Shown here piece after piece: positions 34,069 to 46,000 of a stretch of 60,000 nucleotides of DNA. Origin of the DNA: Lineus longissimus (taxonomy: Eukaryota; Nemertea; Pilidiophora; Heteronemertea; Lineidae); assembly GCF_910592395.1 (NCBI RefSeq), contig NC_088324.1, forward strand, positions 9,328,953-9,388,952. Direction: 5' to 3'. Position numbers and translations under genes: made by a program. The notes beneath the pieces are model-generated. The model was given only the letters and a program-made list of their open reading frames with translations. It ran no database searches and was not told the origin of the DNA. Numbering within the stretch: position 1 is the first letter of the stretch; each line of letters opens with the position of its first letter.

Positions 34069-35731
34069 TATAGATATTTGCTGGTTACGAATTCATGCTC
34101 TATAGTATAGAGCCAAATGCAAATAGAGCAAGATGCAAAAATCTTGATGGTCAAGATGCAATAATGATTAAATATACCTCCTTCAAAAAAACTAATCTAA
34201 TCATCATCCATGACAAGTAGTTTCATTAAAAGAAGAAAGGCATTGTAAGGACAAAAATTAGAATAGTGGCATGGCTAGCTGGACCCCAGGACAATGGACA
34301 CTGGACAATGGACAAGGGATTAGATTAGATTCAACAATACAGTCATCAGGACATGCCTCTACGAATGAAAAGACTAAGAGGGTCAAATGACCTTATTAAC
34401 TCAACCAGTTTTCTGGGGGGAATGAAATGGGGTTTGGTCACATGCTCATGAATTAATTAGCAGAACCAGTTCTAACTGCTCTGTGCATTTGGAATGAGAC
34501 AAAGTACAGCTTGTGCCTTGGCTGAGGTGTGTGTAAAAAGGTGAGTGTCTCACATTTATGAGCTACAAGATCACATTTAGGTCAAACATTTGAGATTTAT
34601 TTGAAGTTGAAGTGTAATCAGCATTGCATGAAGGAACCCAAACTGGATTTCAACACTTGAATATTTCTGTTCCCTTCTCTAATTTTTACTTTCAGTTGAT
34701 CATCGACTAGAGAGATGTCAGTCCACTGGTCAGCTGTACAACAGGAGCAAGTATAATTTCTCTTCTATCAAGGTGTCTTTCAGTCTATTCTCCCTCTTAC
34801 TGATTGAGCTAAAACTGCACACAACAAACCAAGATTCATCTTTACTATGTTTCCATGAAGTCTGAAGTGGTAGTTTAAGTGATAGTCGAAAGCCATCATA
34901 TGACCAAGCACAAACCAAGTTCCGATTCCAGTAACTTCCTTGTTTGGAAACCTTTTTCCTGATTTAAACATTTCAAGACATAATAGTTGCCTGCTCTCTG
35001 CTAGAGCATTATTTGATACAGTCCATATCAATGTTTTTGATGGTCAGTATTCTGGTCAGAATATGTATGCTATGCTTTGATTTCTCACCTGACACGAGTG
35101 ATCAGGTTTTAATCGTCTGATCTCTCTAATAGAGCAGATCGTGAGTCGAATGTGGTTCCGCCGTCTGACACAGGAAACCCAGCCGCAATCCTCTGGGCCA
35201 GTCTGGCAACCAGAGCAGTTCTCTAATAGAGCAGATAGTGAGTCGAATGTGGTTTCACCGTCTGACACAGGAAACCCAGCCGCAATCCTCTGATCAGAAT
35301 AGATTATGCTTTTGTCCACTGCATAACGTCCAAAAACAGGACAGTCTAGATCTTTCTTGTGGTAGGGATACCAAGGTGTTGGGGCATATTCCAGGAGAGG
35401 AAGGACTCTCTTGTCGTTGTTGACTTAAGATCGATGCGAGTCTCACTGTATGTTTCTGCAGAGGAAACCTGTGGTCTTGGTAATTTTGGGATATACCTTA
35501 TACATCCTATCTTTAACTTTTTATGAACTGCAAAAAGTGATTCGTTCCCACTCTATTGTTTTTATCGACCTCATCCTTCATCGGTGTGTAATATGACATA
35601 AATTTTGTCATATTTTCTTGATGGGATATATTTCAAATGATGTTATAAATCAATCAATATGGCAACCACTATACTCGCCTGTTGTGTCACACCGACTGTA
35701 ACTAGCTAAAGAGGGAGGTAAGCTGTTATGG

Positions 35732-36031
35732 ATGTCAGATAGTGGTCTCCCTGGCATTTGCTTGCAATTTTTGTTGACATTCCACCACGATCTCAAGGAC
35801 CTGGCTTTATCTGATGATACGTTCGAACAGGGGGAGTGGGGGAAGGGTGGAAGAGCCAGTCACCCCCGTGGGAATTACGATTCCCGAAAGGATGTCTTTG
35901 GAAAGGGTAAGCATTTGTTAGCCAATAAATACAAGATTTTAATCCCTCAGCTTCTTTTAGGCATTTGGAGAGACTTCTTGTCTAAACAGTACCATTTCGC
36001 CACCTCTAAGGCATACAATGGTAACTTATAA
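35732..36031 (+). pseudogene. Open-frame relic in divergent monomer
   Basis: In the two oldest-looking monomers (here and 43436-43735) a plus frame runs 99 codons. It includes GICLQFLLTFHHDLKDLALS, HPRGNYDSRKDVFGKGKHLL and KILIPQLLLGIWRDFLSKQ. In the standard monomers the same frame is closed by TGA after IPQLL and in many also by TGA after KDVF. The residue pattern looks protein-like, so the monomer may have captured part of a coding sequence or transposon, but I do not recognise the source. It has no supported promoter, splice context or partner domains. Chance cannot be excluded. Confidence 0.3.
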
Positions 36032-36183
36032 ACACAAGACTTTGATCCTCGTCTTGGAGGCCTTTGACGGGCCTAGCCACTTCGAATCTTTATCAATGTT
36101 TTTAATGGTCAGTATTCTGGTCAGAATATGTATGCTATGTTTTGGTTTGCAATCTGACACGAGTGATCAGGTTTTAATCGTCT

Positions 36184-36955
36184 GATCAGAGTAGTTCTCT
36201 AATAGAGCAGATAGTGAGTCGAATGTGGTTCCGCCGTCTGACACAGGAAACCCAGCCGCAATCCTCTGGGCCAGTCTGGCAACCAGAGCAGTTCTCTAAT
36301 AGAGCAGATAGTGAGTCGAATGTGGTTTCACCGTCTGATACAGGAAACGCAGCCGCAATCCTCTGATCAGAACAGTTTATGCTTTTGATAGTGGTCTTTT
36401 TGACGGGCCTAGGCACTTCGTATCTCTATCAATGTTTTTAATGGTCAGCATTCCGGTCAGAATATGTATGCTATGCTTTTGTTTGTCATCTGACACGAGT
36501 GATCAGGTTTTAATCGTCTGATCAGAGTAGTTCTCTAACAGAGCAGATAGTGAGTCGAATGTGGTTCCGCCGTCTGACACAGGAAACCCAGCCGCAATCC
36601 TCTGGGCCAGTCTGGCAACCAGAGCAGTTCTCTAATAGAGCAGATAGTGAGTCGAATGTGGTTTCACCGTCTCATACAGGAAACGCAGCCGCAATCCTCT
36701 GATCAGAATAGATTATGCTTTTGTCCACTGCATAACGTCCAGACACAGGACAGTCTAGATCTTTCTTGTGGTAGGGATACCAAGGTGTTGGGGCATATTC
36801 CAGGAGAGAACAGTTTATGCTTTTGATAGTGGTCTTTGACGGGCCTAGGCACTTCGTATCGTTATCAATGTTTTTAATGGTCAGCATTCCGGTCAGAATA
36901 TGTATGCTATGCTTTTGTTTGCCATCTGACACGAGTGATCAGGTTTTAATCGTCT
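36184..36955 (+). repeat. Two short divergent units (336 and 436 bp) in block A
   Basis: Anchors at 36184, 36520 and 36956 define units of 336 and 436 bp instead of 1,073. They keep the internal 97-bp pair and the TCAATGTTTTTAATGGTCAG stretch, but lack most of the rest. The first jumps after TTATGCTTTTGATAGTGGTC, the second after ATTCCAGGAGAGAACAG. They also carry GTGGTTCCGCCG where standard monomers have GTGATTCTGTCG. They look like internal deletions of older monomers. Confidence 0.85.
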
Positions 36956-39900
36956 GATCAGAGTAGTTCTCTAACAGAGCAGATAGTGAGTCGAATGTGG
37001 TTCCGCTGTCTGACACAGGAAACCCAGCCGCAATCCTCTGGGCCAGTCTGGCAACCAAAGCAGTTCTCTAATAGAGCAGATAGTGAGTCGAATGTGGTTT
37101 CACCGTCTCATACAGGAAACGCAGCCGCAATCCTCTGATCAGAATAGATTATGCTTTTGTCCACTGCATTACGTCCAGACACAGGATAGTCTAGGTCTTT
37201 CTTGTGGTAGGGTTACCAAGGTGTTGGGGCATATTCCAGGAGAGGAAGGACTCTCTTGTTGTTGTTGACTTAAGATCGATGCGAGTCTTACTGTACGTTT
37301 CTGCAGAGGAAACCCGTGGTCTTGGTAATTTTGGGATATACCTTATACATCCTATCTTTAACTTTTTATGAACTGCCAAAAGTGATTCGTTCCCACTCTA
37401 TTGTTTTTATCGGCCTCATCCTTCATCGGTGTGTAATACGACATAAATTTTGTCATATTTTCTTGATGGGATATATTTCAAATGATGTTATAAATCAATC
37501 AATATGGCAACCACTATACTCGCCTGTTGTGTCACACCGACTGTAACTAGCTAAAGAGGGAGGTAAGCTGTTATGGATGTCAGATAGTGGTCTCCCTGGC
37601 ATCTGCTTGCAATTTTTCTTGACATTCCACCACGATCTCAAGGACCTGGCTTTATCTAATGATACGTTCGCACGGGGGGAGTGGGGGAAGGGTGGAAGAG
37701 CCAGTCACCCCCGTGGGAATTATACCTCCCGAAAGGATGTCTTTTGAAAGGGTAAGCATTTGTTAGCCAATAAAGACAAGATTTTAATCCCTCAGCTTCT
37801 ATGAGACATTTGGAGAGACTTCTTGTCTAAACAGTACCATTTTGCCACCTCTAAGGCATACAATGGTAACTTATAAACACAAGACTTTGATCCTTGTCTT
37901 GGAGGTCTTTGACGGGCCTCGGCACTTCGAATCTTTATCAATGTTTTTAATGGTCAGTATTCTGGTCAGATAAGTATGCTATGCTTTGGTTTGCCATCTG
38001 ACACGAGTGATCAGGTTTTAATCGTCTGATCAGAGTAGTTCTCTAATAGAGCAGATAGTGAGTCGAATGTGATTCTGTCGTCTGACACAGGAAACCCAGC
38101 CGCAATCCTCTGGGCCAGTCTGGCAACCAGAGTAGTTCTCTAATGGAGCAGATAGTGAGTCGAATGTGGTTTCACCGTCTGATACAGGAAACGCAGCCGC
38201 AATCCTCTGATCAGAACAGATTATGCTTTTGTCCACTGCATAACGTCCAGACACAGGATAGTCTAGGTCTTTCTTGTGGTAGGGTTACCAAGGTGTTGGG
38301 GCATATTCCAGGAGAGGAAGGACTCTCTTGTTGTTGTTGACTTAAGATCGATGCGAGTCTTACTGTACGTTTCTGCAGAGGAAACCCGTGGTCTTGGTAA
38401 TTTTGGGATATACCTTATACATCCTATCTTTAACTTTTTATGAACTGCCAAAAGTGATTCGTTCCCACTCTATTGTTTTTATCGGCCTCATCCTTCATCG
38501 GTGTGTAATACGACATAAATTTTGTCATATTTTCTTGATGGGATATATTTCAAATGATGTTATAAATCAATCAATATGGCAACCACTATACTCGCCTGTT
38601 GTGTCACACCGACTGTAACTAGCTAAAGAGGGAGGTAAGCTGTTATGGATGTCAGATAGTGGTCTCCCTGGCATCTGCTTGCAATTTTTCTTGACATTCC
38701 ACCACGATCTCAAGGACCTGGCTTTATCTAATGATACGTTCGCACGGGGGGAGTGGGGGAAGGGTGGAAGAGCCAGTCACCCCCGTGGGAATTATACCTC
38801 CCGAAAGGATGTCTTTTGAAAGGGTAAGCATTTGTTAGCCAATAAAGACAAGATTTTAATCCCTCAGCTTCTATGAAGCATTTCGAAAGACTTCTTGTCT
38901 TAACAGTACCATTTTGCCACCTCTAAGGCACACAATGGTAACAATTATAAACACAAGACTTTGATCCTTGTCTTGGAGGCCTTTGACAGGCCTCAGCACT
39001 TCGAATCTTTATCAATGTTTTTAATGGTCAGTATTCTGGTCAGAATATGTATGCTATGCTTTGGTTTGCCATCTGACACGAGTGATCAGGTTTTAATCGT
39101 CTGATCAGAGTAGTTCTCTAATAGAGCAGATAGTGAGTCGAATGTGATTCTGTCGTCTGACACAGGAAACCCAGCCGCAATCCTCTGGGCCAGTCTGGCA
39201 ACCAGAGTAGTTCTCTAATAGAGCAGATAGTGAGTCGAATGTGGTTTCACCGTCTGATACAGGAAACGCAGCCGCAATCCTCTGATCAGAACAGATTATG
39301 CTTTTGTCCACTGCATAACGTCCAGACACAGGATAGTCTAGGTCTTTCTTGTGGTAGGGTTACCAAGGTGTTGGGGCATATTCCAGGAGAGGAAGGACTC
39401 TCTTGTTGTTGTTGACTTAAGATCGATGCGAGTCTTACTGTATGTTTCTGCAGAGGAAACCCGTGGTCTTGGTAATTTTGGGATATACCTTATACATCCT
39501 ATCTTTAACTTTTTATGAACTGCCAAAAGTGATTCGTTCCCACTCTATTGTTTTTATCGGCCTCATCCTTCATCGGTGTGTAATACGACATAAATTTTGT
39601 CATATTTTCTTGATGGGATATATTTCAAATGATGTTATAAATCAATCAATATGGCAACCACTATACTCGCCTGTTGTGTCACACCGACTGTAACTAGCTA
39701 AAGAGGGAGGTAAGCTGTTATGGATGTCAGATAGTGGTCTCCCTGGCATCTGCTTACAATTTTTCTTGACATTCCACCACGATCTCAAGGACCTGGCTTT
39801 ATCTAATGATACGTTCGCACGGGGGGAGTGGGGGAAGGGTGGAAGAGCCAGTCACCCCCGTGGGAATTATACCTCCCGAAAGGATGTCTTTTGAAAGGGT

Positions 39901-40175
39901 AAGCATTTGTTAGCCAATAAAGACAAGATTTTAATCCCTCAGCTTCTATGAGGCATTTCGAAAGACTTCTTGTCTTAACAGTACCATTTTGCCACCTCTA
40001 AGGCATACAATGGTAACTTATAAACACAAGACTTTGATCCTTGTCTTGGAGGTCTTTGACGGGCCTCGGCACTTCGAATCTTTATCAATGTTTTTAATGG
40101 TCAGTATTCTGGTCAGAATATGTATGCTATGCTTTGGTTTGCCATCTGACACGAGTGATCAGGTTTTAATCGTCT

Positions 40176-41248
40176 GATCAGAGTAGTTCTCTAATAGAGC
40201 AGATAGTGAGTCGAATGTGATTCTGTCGTCTGACACAGGAAACCCAGCCGCAATCCTCTGGGCCAGTCTGGCAACCAGCGTAGTTCTCTAATAGAGCAGA
40301 TAGTGAGTCGAATGTGGTTTCACCGTCTGATACAGGAAACGCAGCCGCAATCCTCTGATCAGAACAGATTATGCTTTTGTCCACTGCATAACGTCCAGAC
40401 ACAGGACAGTCTAGGTCTTTCTTGTGGTGGGGTTACCAAGGTGTTGGGGCATATTCCAGGAGAGGAAGGACTCTCTTGTTGTTGTTGACTTAAGATCGAT
40501 GCGAGTCTTACTGTATGTTTCTGCAGAGGAAACCCGTGGTCTTGGTAATTTTGGGATATACCTTATACATCCTATCTTTAACTTTTTATGAACTGCCAAA
40601 AGTGATTCGTTCCCACTCTATTGTTTTTATCGGCCTCATCCTTCATCGGTGTGTAATACGACATAAATTTTGTCATATTTTCTTGATGGGATATATTTCA
40701 AATGATGTTATAAATCAATCAATATGGCAACCACTATACTCGCCTGTTGTGTCACACCGACTGTAACTAGCTAAAGAGGGAGGTAAGCTGTTATGGATGT
40801 CAGATAGTGGTCTCCCTGGCATCTGCTTGCAATTTTTCTTGACATTCCACCACGATCTCAAGGACCTGGCTTTATCTAATGATACGTTCGCATGGGGGGA
40901 GTGGGGGAAGGGTGGAAGAGCCAGTCACCCCCGTGGGAATTATACCTCCCGAAAGGATGTCTTTGGAAAGGGTAAGCATTTGTTAGCCAATAAAGACAAG
41001 ATTTTAATCCCTCAGCTTCTATGAGGCATTTCGAAAGACTTCTTGTCTTAACAGTACCATTTTGCCACCTCTAAGGCATACAATGGTAACTTATAAACAC
41101 AAGACTTTGATCCTTGTCTTGGAGGTCTTTGACGGGCCTCGGCACTTCGAATCTTTATCAATGTTTTTAATGGTCAGTATTCTGGTCAGAATATGTATGC
41201 TATGCTTTGGTTTGCCATCTGACACGAGTGATCAGGTTTTAATCGTCT
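40176..41248 (+). repeat. Representative standard monomer (1,073 bp)
   Basis: In order it contains: a 97-bp internal tandem pair (GTAGTTCTCTAATAGAGCAG at 40183 and again at 40280) flanked by CTGATCAG palindromes; a central segment with TGTTGTTGACTTAAGATCG; an AT-rich middle (AATTTTGTCATATTTTCTTG); a G-rich run GGGGGGAGTGGGGGAAGGGT; and an end segment with TCAATGTTTTTAATGGTCAG. Open frames of 61-83 codons occur on both strands at fixed positions, but they recur only because the DNA does. I found no motif matching the CENP-B box pattern TTCGNNNNANNCGGG. Confidence 0.9.
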
Positions 41249-42121
41249 GATCAGAGTAGTTCTCTAATAGAGCAGATAGTGAGTCGAATGTGATTCTGTC
41301 GTCTGACACAGGAAACCCAGCCGCAATCCTCTGGGCCAGTCTGGCAACCAGAGTAGTTCTCTAATAGAGCAGATAGTGAGTCGAATGTGGTTTCACCGTC
41401 TGATACAGGAAACGCAGCCGCAATCCTCTGATCAGAACAGATTATGCTTTTGTCCACTGCATAACGTCCAGACACAGGACAGTCTAGGTCTTTCTTGTGG
41501 TAGGGTTACCAAGGTGTTGGGGCATATTCCAGGAGAGGAAGGACTCTCTTGTCGTTGTTGACTTAAGATCGATGCGAGTCTTACTGTATGTTTCTGCAGA
41601 GGAAACCCGTGGTCTTGGTAATTTTGGGATATACCTTATACATCCTATCTTTAACTTTTTATGAACTGCCAAAAGTGATTCGTTCCCACTCTATTGTTTT
41701 TATCGGCCTCATCCTTCATCGGTGTGTAATACGACATAAATTTTGTCATATTTTCTTGATGGGATATATTTCAAATGATGTTATAAATCAATCAATATGG
41801 CAACCACTATACTCGCCTGTTGTGTCACACCGACTGTAACTAGCTAAAGAGGGAGGTAAGCTGTTATGGATGTCAGATAGTGGTCTCCCTGGCATCTGCT
41901 TGCAATTTTTCTTGACATTCCACCACGATCTCAAGGACCTGGCTTTATCTAATGATACGTTCGCATGGGGGGAGTGGGGGAAGGGTGGAAGAGCCAGTCA
42001 CCCCCGTGGGAATTATACCTCCCGAAAGGATGTCTTTGGAAAGGGTAAGCATTTGTTAGCCAATAAAGACAAGATTTTAATCCCTCAGCTTCTATGAGGC
42101 ATTTGGAGAGACTTCTTGTCT

Positions 42122-42169
42122 AAACAGTACCATTTTGCCACCTCTAAACAGTACCATTTTGCCACCTCT
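42122..42169 (+). repeat. +24-bp duplication inside a monomer
   Basis: AAACAGTACCATTTTGCCAC plus CTCT is present twice in tandem. The same doubled form occurs near 49826, 53143, 54314, 56484 and 59727, while the other monomers carry one copy. It accounts for the 1,097-bp spacings and part of the 1,171-bp spacing. Confidence 0.95.
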
Positions 42170-42603
42170 AAGGCATACAATGGTAACTTATAAACACAAG
42201 ACTTTGATCCTTGTCTTGGAGGTCTTGGACGGGCCTCAGCACTTCGAATCTTTATCAATGTTTTTAATGGTCAGTATTCTGGTCAGAATATGTATGCTAT
42301 GCTTTGGTTTGCCATCTGACACGAGTGATCAGGTTTTAATCGTCTGATCAGAGTAGTTCTCTAATAGAGCAGATAGTGAGTCGAATGTGATTCTGTCGTC
42401 TGACACAGGAAACCCAGCCGCAATCCTCTGGGCCAGTCTGGCAACCAGAGTAGTTCTCTAATAGAGCAGATAGTGAGTCGAATGTGGTTTCACCGTCTGA
42501 TACAGGAAACGCAGCCGCAATCCTCTGATCAGAACAGATTATGCTTTTGTCCACTGCATAACGTCCAGACACAGGACAGTCTAGGTCTTTCTTGTGGTAG
42601 GGT

Positions 42604-42751
42604 TACCAAGGTGTTGGGGCATATTCCAGGAGAGGAAGGACTCTCTTGTCGTTGTTGACTTAAAATCGATGCGAGTCTACCAAGGTGTTGGGGCATATTC
42701 CAGGAGAGGAAGGACTCTCTTGTCGTTGTTGACTTAAGATCGATGCGAGTC
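42604..42751 (+). repeat. +74-bp duplication inside a monomer
   Basis: A 74-bp stretch starting TACCAAGGTGTTGGGGCATA is doubled in tandem. It recurs near 50308 and 53625. The first half has AAAATCGATG instead of AAGATCGATG at 42604 and 50308 but not at 53625. It accounts for the 1,147-bp spacing and part of the 1,171-bp spacing. Confidence 0.95.
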
Positions 42752-43050
42752 TTACTGTATGTTTCTGCAGAGGAAACCCGTGGTCTTGGTAATTTTGGGA
42801 TATACCTTATACATCCTATCTTTAACTTTTTATGAACTGCCAAAAGTGATTCGTTCCCACTCTATTGTTTTTATCGGCCTCATCCTTCATCGGTGTGTAA
42901 TACGACATAAATTTTGTCATATTTTCTTGATGGGATATATTTCAAATGATGTTATAAATCAATCAATATGGCAACCACTATACTCGCCTGTTGTGTCACA
43001 CCGACTGTAACTAGCTAAAGAGGGAGGTAAGCTGTTATGGATGTCAGTTA

Positions 43051-46000
43051 TAGATCTTTCTTGTGGTAGGGATACCAAGGTGTTGGGGCATATTCCAGGA
43101 GAGGAAGGACTCTCTTGTCGTTGTTGACTTAAGATCGATGCGAGTCTCACTGTATGTTTCTGCAGAGGAAACCTGTGGTCTTGGTAATTTTGGGATATAC
43201 CTTATACATCCTATCTTTAACTTTTTATGAACTGCAAAAAGTGATTCGTTCCCACTCTATTGTTTTTATCGACCTCATCCTTCATCGGTGTGTAATATGA
43301 CATAAATTTTGTCATATTTTCTTGATGGGATATATTTCAAATGATGTTATAAATCAATCAATATGGCAACCACTATACTCGCCTGTTGTGTCACACCGAC
43401 TGTAACTAGCTAAAGAGGGAGGTAAGCTGTTATGGATGTCAGATAGTGGTCTCCCTGGCATTTGCTTGCAATTTTTGTTGACATTCCACCACGATCTCAA
43501 GGACCTGGCTTTATCTGATGATACGTTCGAACAGGGGGAGTGGGGGAAGGGTGGAAGAGCCAGTCACCCCCGTGGGAATTACGATTCCCGAAAGGATGTC
43601 TTTGGAAAGGGTAAGCATTTGTTAGCCAATAAATACAAGATTTTAATCCCTCAGCTTCTTTTAGGCATTTGGAGAGACTTCTTGTCTAAACAGTACCATT
43701 TCGCCACCTCTAAGGCATACAATGGTAACTTATAAACACAAGACTTTGATCCTCGTCTTGGAGGCCTTTGACGGGCCTAGCCACTTCGAATCTTTATCAA
43801 TGTTTTTAATGGTCAGTATTCTGGTCAGAATATGTATGCTATGTTTTGGTTTGCAATCTGACACGAGTGATCAGGTTTTAATCGTCTGATCAGAGTAGTT
43901 CTCTAATAGAGCAGATAGTGAGTCGAATGTGGTTCCGCCGTCTGACACAGGAAACCCAGCCGCAATCCTCTGGGCCAGTCTGGCAACCAGAGCAGTTCTC
44001 TAATAGAGCAGATAGTGAGTCGAATGTGGTTTCACCGTCTGATACAGGAAACGCAGCCGCAATCCTCTGATCAGAACAGTTTATGCTTTTGATAGTGGTC
44101 TTTTTGACGGGCCTAGGCACTTCGTATCTCTATCAATGTTTTTAATGGTCAGCATTCCGGTCAGAATATGTATGCTATGCTTTTGTTTGTCATCTGACAC
44201 GAGTGATCAGGTTTTAATCGTCTGATCAGAGTAGTTCTCTAACAGAGCAGATAGTGAGTCGAATGTGGTTCCGCCGTCTGACACAGGAAACCCAGCCGCA
44301 ATCCTCTGGGCCAGTCTGGCAACCAGAGCAGTTCTCTAATAGAGCAGATAGTGAGTCGAATGTGGTTTCACCGTCTCATACAGGAAACGCAGCCGCAATC
44401 CTCTGATCAGAATAGATTATGCTTTTGTCCACTGCATAACGTCCAGACACAGGACAGTCTAGATCTTTCTTGTGGTAGGGATACCAAGGTGTTGGGGCAT
44501 ATTCCAGGAGAGAACAGTTTATGCTTTTGATAGTGGTCTTTGACGGGCCTAGGCACTTCGTATCGTTATCAATGTTTTTAATGGTCAGCATTCCGGTCAG
44601 AATATGTATGCTATGCTTTTGTTTGCCATCTGACACGAGTGATCAGGTTTTAATCGTCTGATCAGAGTAGTTCTCTAACAGAGCAGATAGTGAGTCGAAT
44701 GTGGTTCCGCTGTCTGACACAGGAAACCCAGCCGCAATCCTCTGGGCCAGTCTGGCAACCAAAGCAGTTCTCTAATAGAGCAGATAGTGAGTCGAATGTG
44801 GTTTCACCGTCTCATACAGGAAACGCAGCCGCAATCCTCTGATCAGAATAGATTATGCTTTTGTCCACTGCATTACGTCCAGACACAGGACAGTCTAGGT
44901 CTTTCTTGTGGTAGGGTTACCAAGGTGTTGGGGCATATTCCAGGAGAGGAAGGACTCTCTTGTTGTTGTTGACTTAAGATCGATGCGAGTCTTACTGTAC
45001 GTTTCTGCAGAGGAAACCCGTGGTCTTGGTAATTTTGGGATATACCTTATACATCCTATCTTTAACTTTTTATGAACTGCCAAAAGTGATTCGTTCCCAC
45101 TCTATTGTTTTTATCGGCCTCATCCTTCATCGGTGTGTAATACGACATAAATTTTGTCATATTTTCTTGATGGGATATATTTCAAATGATGTTATAAATC
45201 AATCAATATGGCAACCACTATACTCGCCTGTTGTGTCACACCGACTGTAACTAGCTAAAGAGGGAGGTAAGCTGTTATGGATGTCAGATAGTGGTCTCCC
45301 TGGCATCTGCTTGCAATTTTTCTTGACATTCCACCACGATCTCAAGGACCTGGCTTTATCTAATGATACGTTCGCACGGGGGGAGTGGGGGAAGGGTGGA
45401 AGAGCCAGTCACCCCCGTGGGAATTATACCTCCCGAAAGGATGTCTTTTGAAAGGGTAAGCATTTGTTAGCCAATAAAGACAAGATTTTAATCCCTCAGC
45501 TTCTATGAGACATTTGGAGAGACTTCTTGTCTAAACAGTACCATTTTGCCACCTCTAAGGCATACAATGGTAACTTATAAACACAAGACTTTGATCCTTG
45601 TCTTGGAGGTCTTTGACGGGCCTCGCCACTTCGAATCTTTATCAATGTTTTTAATGGTCAGTATTCTGGTCAGATAAGTATGCTATGCTTTGGTTTGCCA
45701 TCTGACACGAGTGATCAGGTTTTAATCGTCTGATCAGAGTAGTTCTCTAATAGAGCAGATAGTGAGTCGAATGTGATTCTGTCGTCTGACACAGGAAACC
45801 CAGCCGCAATCCTCTGGGCCAGTCTGGCAACCAGAGTAGTTCTCTAATAGAGCAGATAGTGAGTCGAATGTGGTTTCACCGTCTGATACAGGAAACGCAG
45901 CCGCAATCCTCTGATCAGAACAGATTATGCTTTTGTCCACTGCATAACGTCCAGACACAGGATAGTCTAGGTCTTTCTTGTGGTAGGGTTACCAAGGTGT

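Larger units (their letters stand above)
30993..35025. other. Upstream region of the RalGDS-like gene
   Basis: The promoter of the minus-strand gene should lie just beyond 30992, but I see no convincing TATA or initiator. The interval holds a C-run of about 15 near 32000, a SINE head (32225-32340), an inverted-repeat element (33603-33721) and element-end motifs (33451 and 34043). I find no supported gene. The open frames of 60-106 codons lack motifs. Confidence 0.55.
35347..43050 (+). repeat. Higher-order block A (7,704 bp)
   Basis: This block holds one divergent monomer, two short divergent units, one full transitional monomer and five standard monomers; the last is cut off after GGATGTCAG at about 43047. 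Every landmark recurs exactly 7,704 bp to the right in block B. Differences I noticed include 37187 (T against C), 37922 (G against C), 38145 (G against A), three near 38987-39000, 40480, 41502, 42334 and 42397, roughly one per 700 bp. Confidence 0.93.

Noticed and set aside
40176-41248. Satellite monomer as a tandem 5S rRNA, snRNA or histone unit
   Set aside because: I compared it with remembered core sequences of these genes and found no match.
40176-41248. CENP-B box in the monomer
   Set aside because: The TTCG-containing spots (CACTTCGAATC, GTTCGCACGGG, TTTCGAAAGAC, GATTCGTTCCC) do not fit TTCGNNNNANNCGGG.
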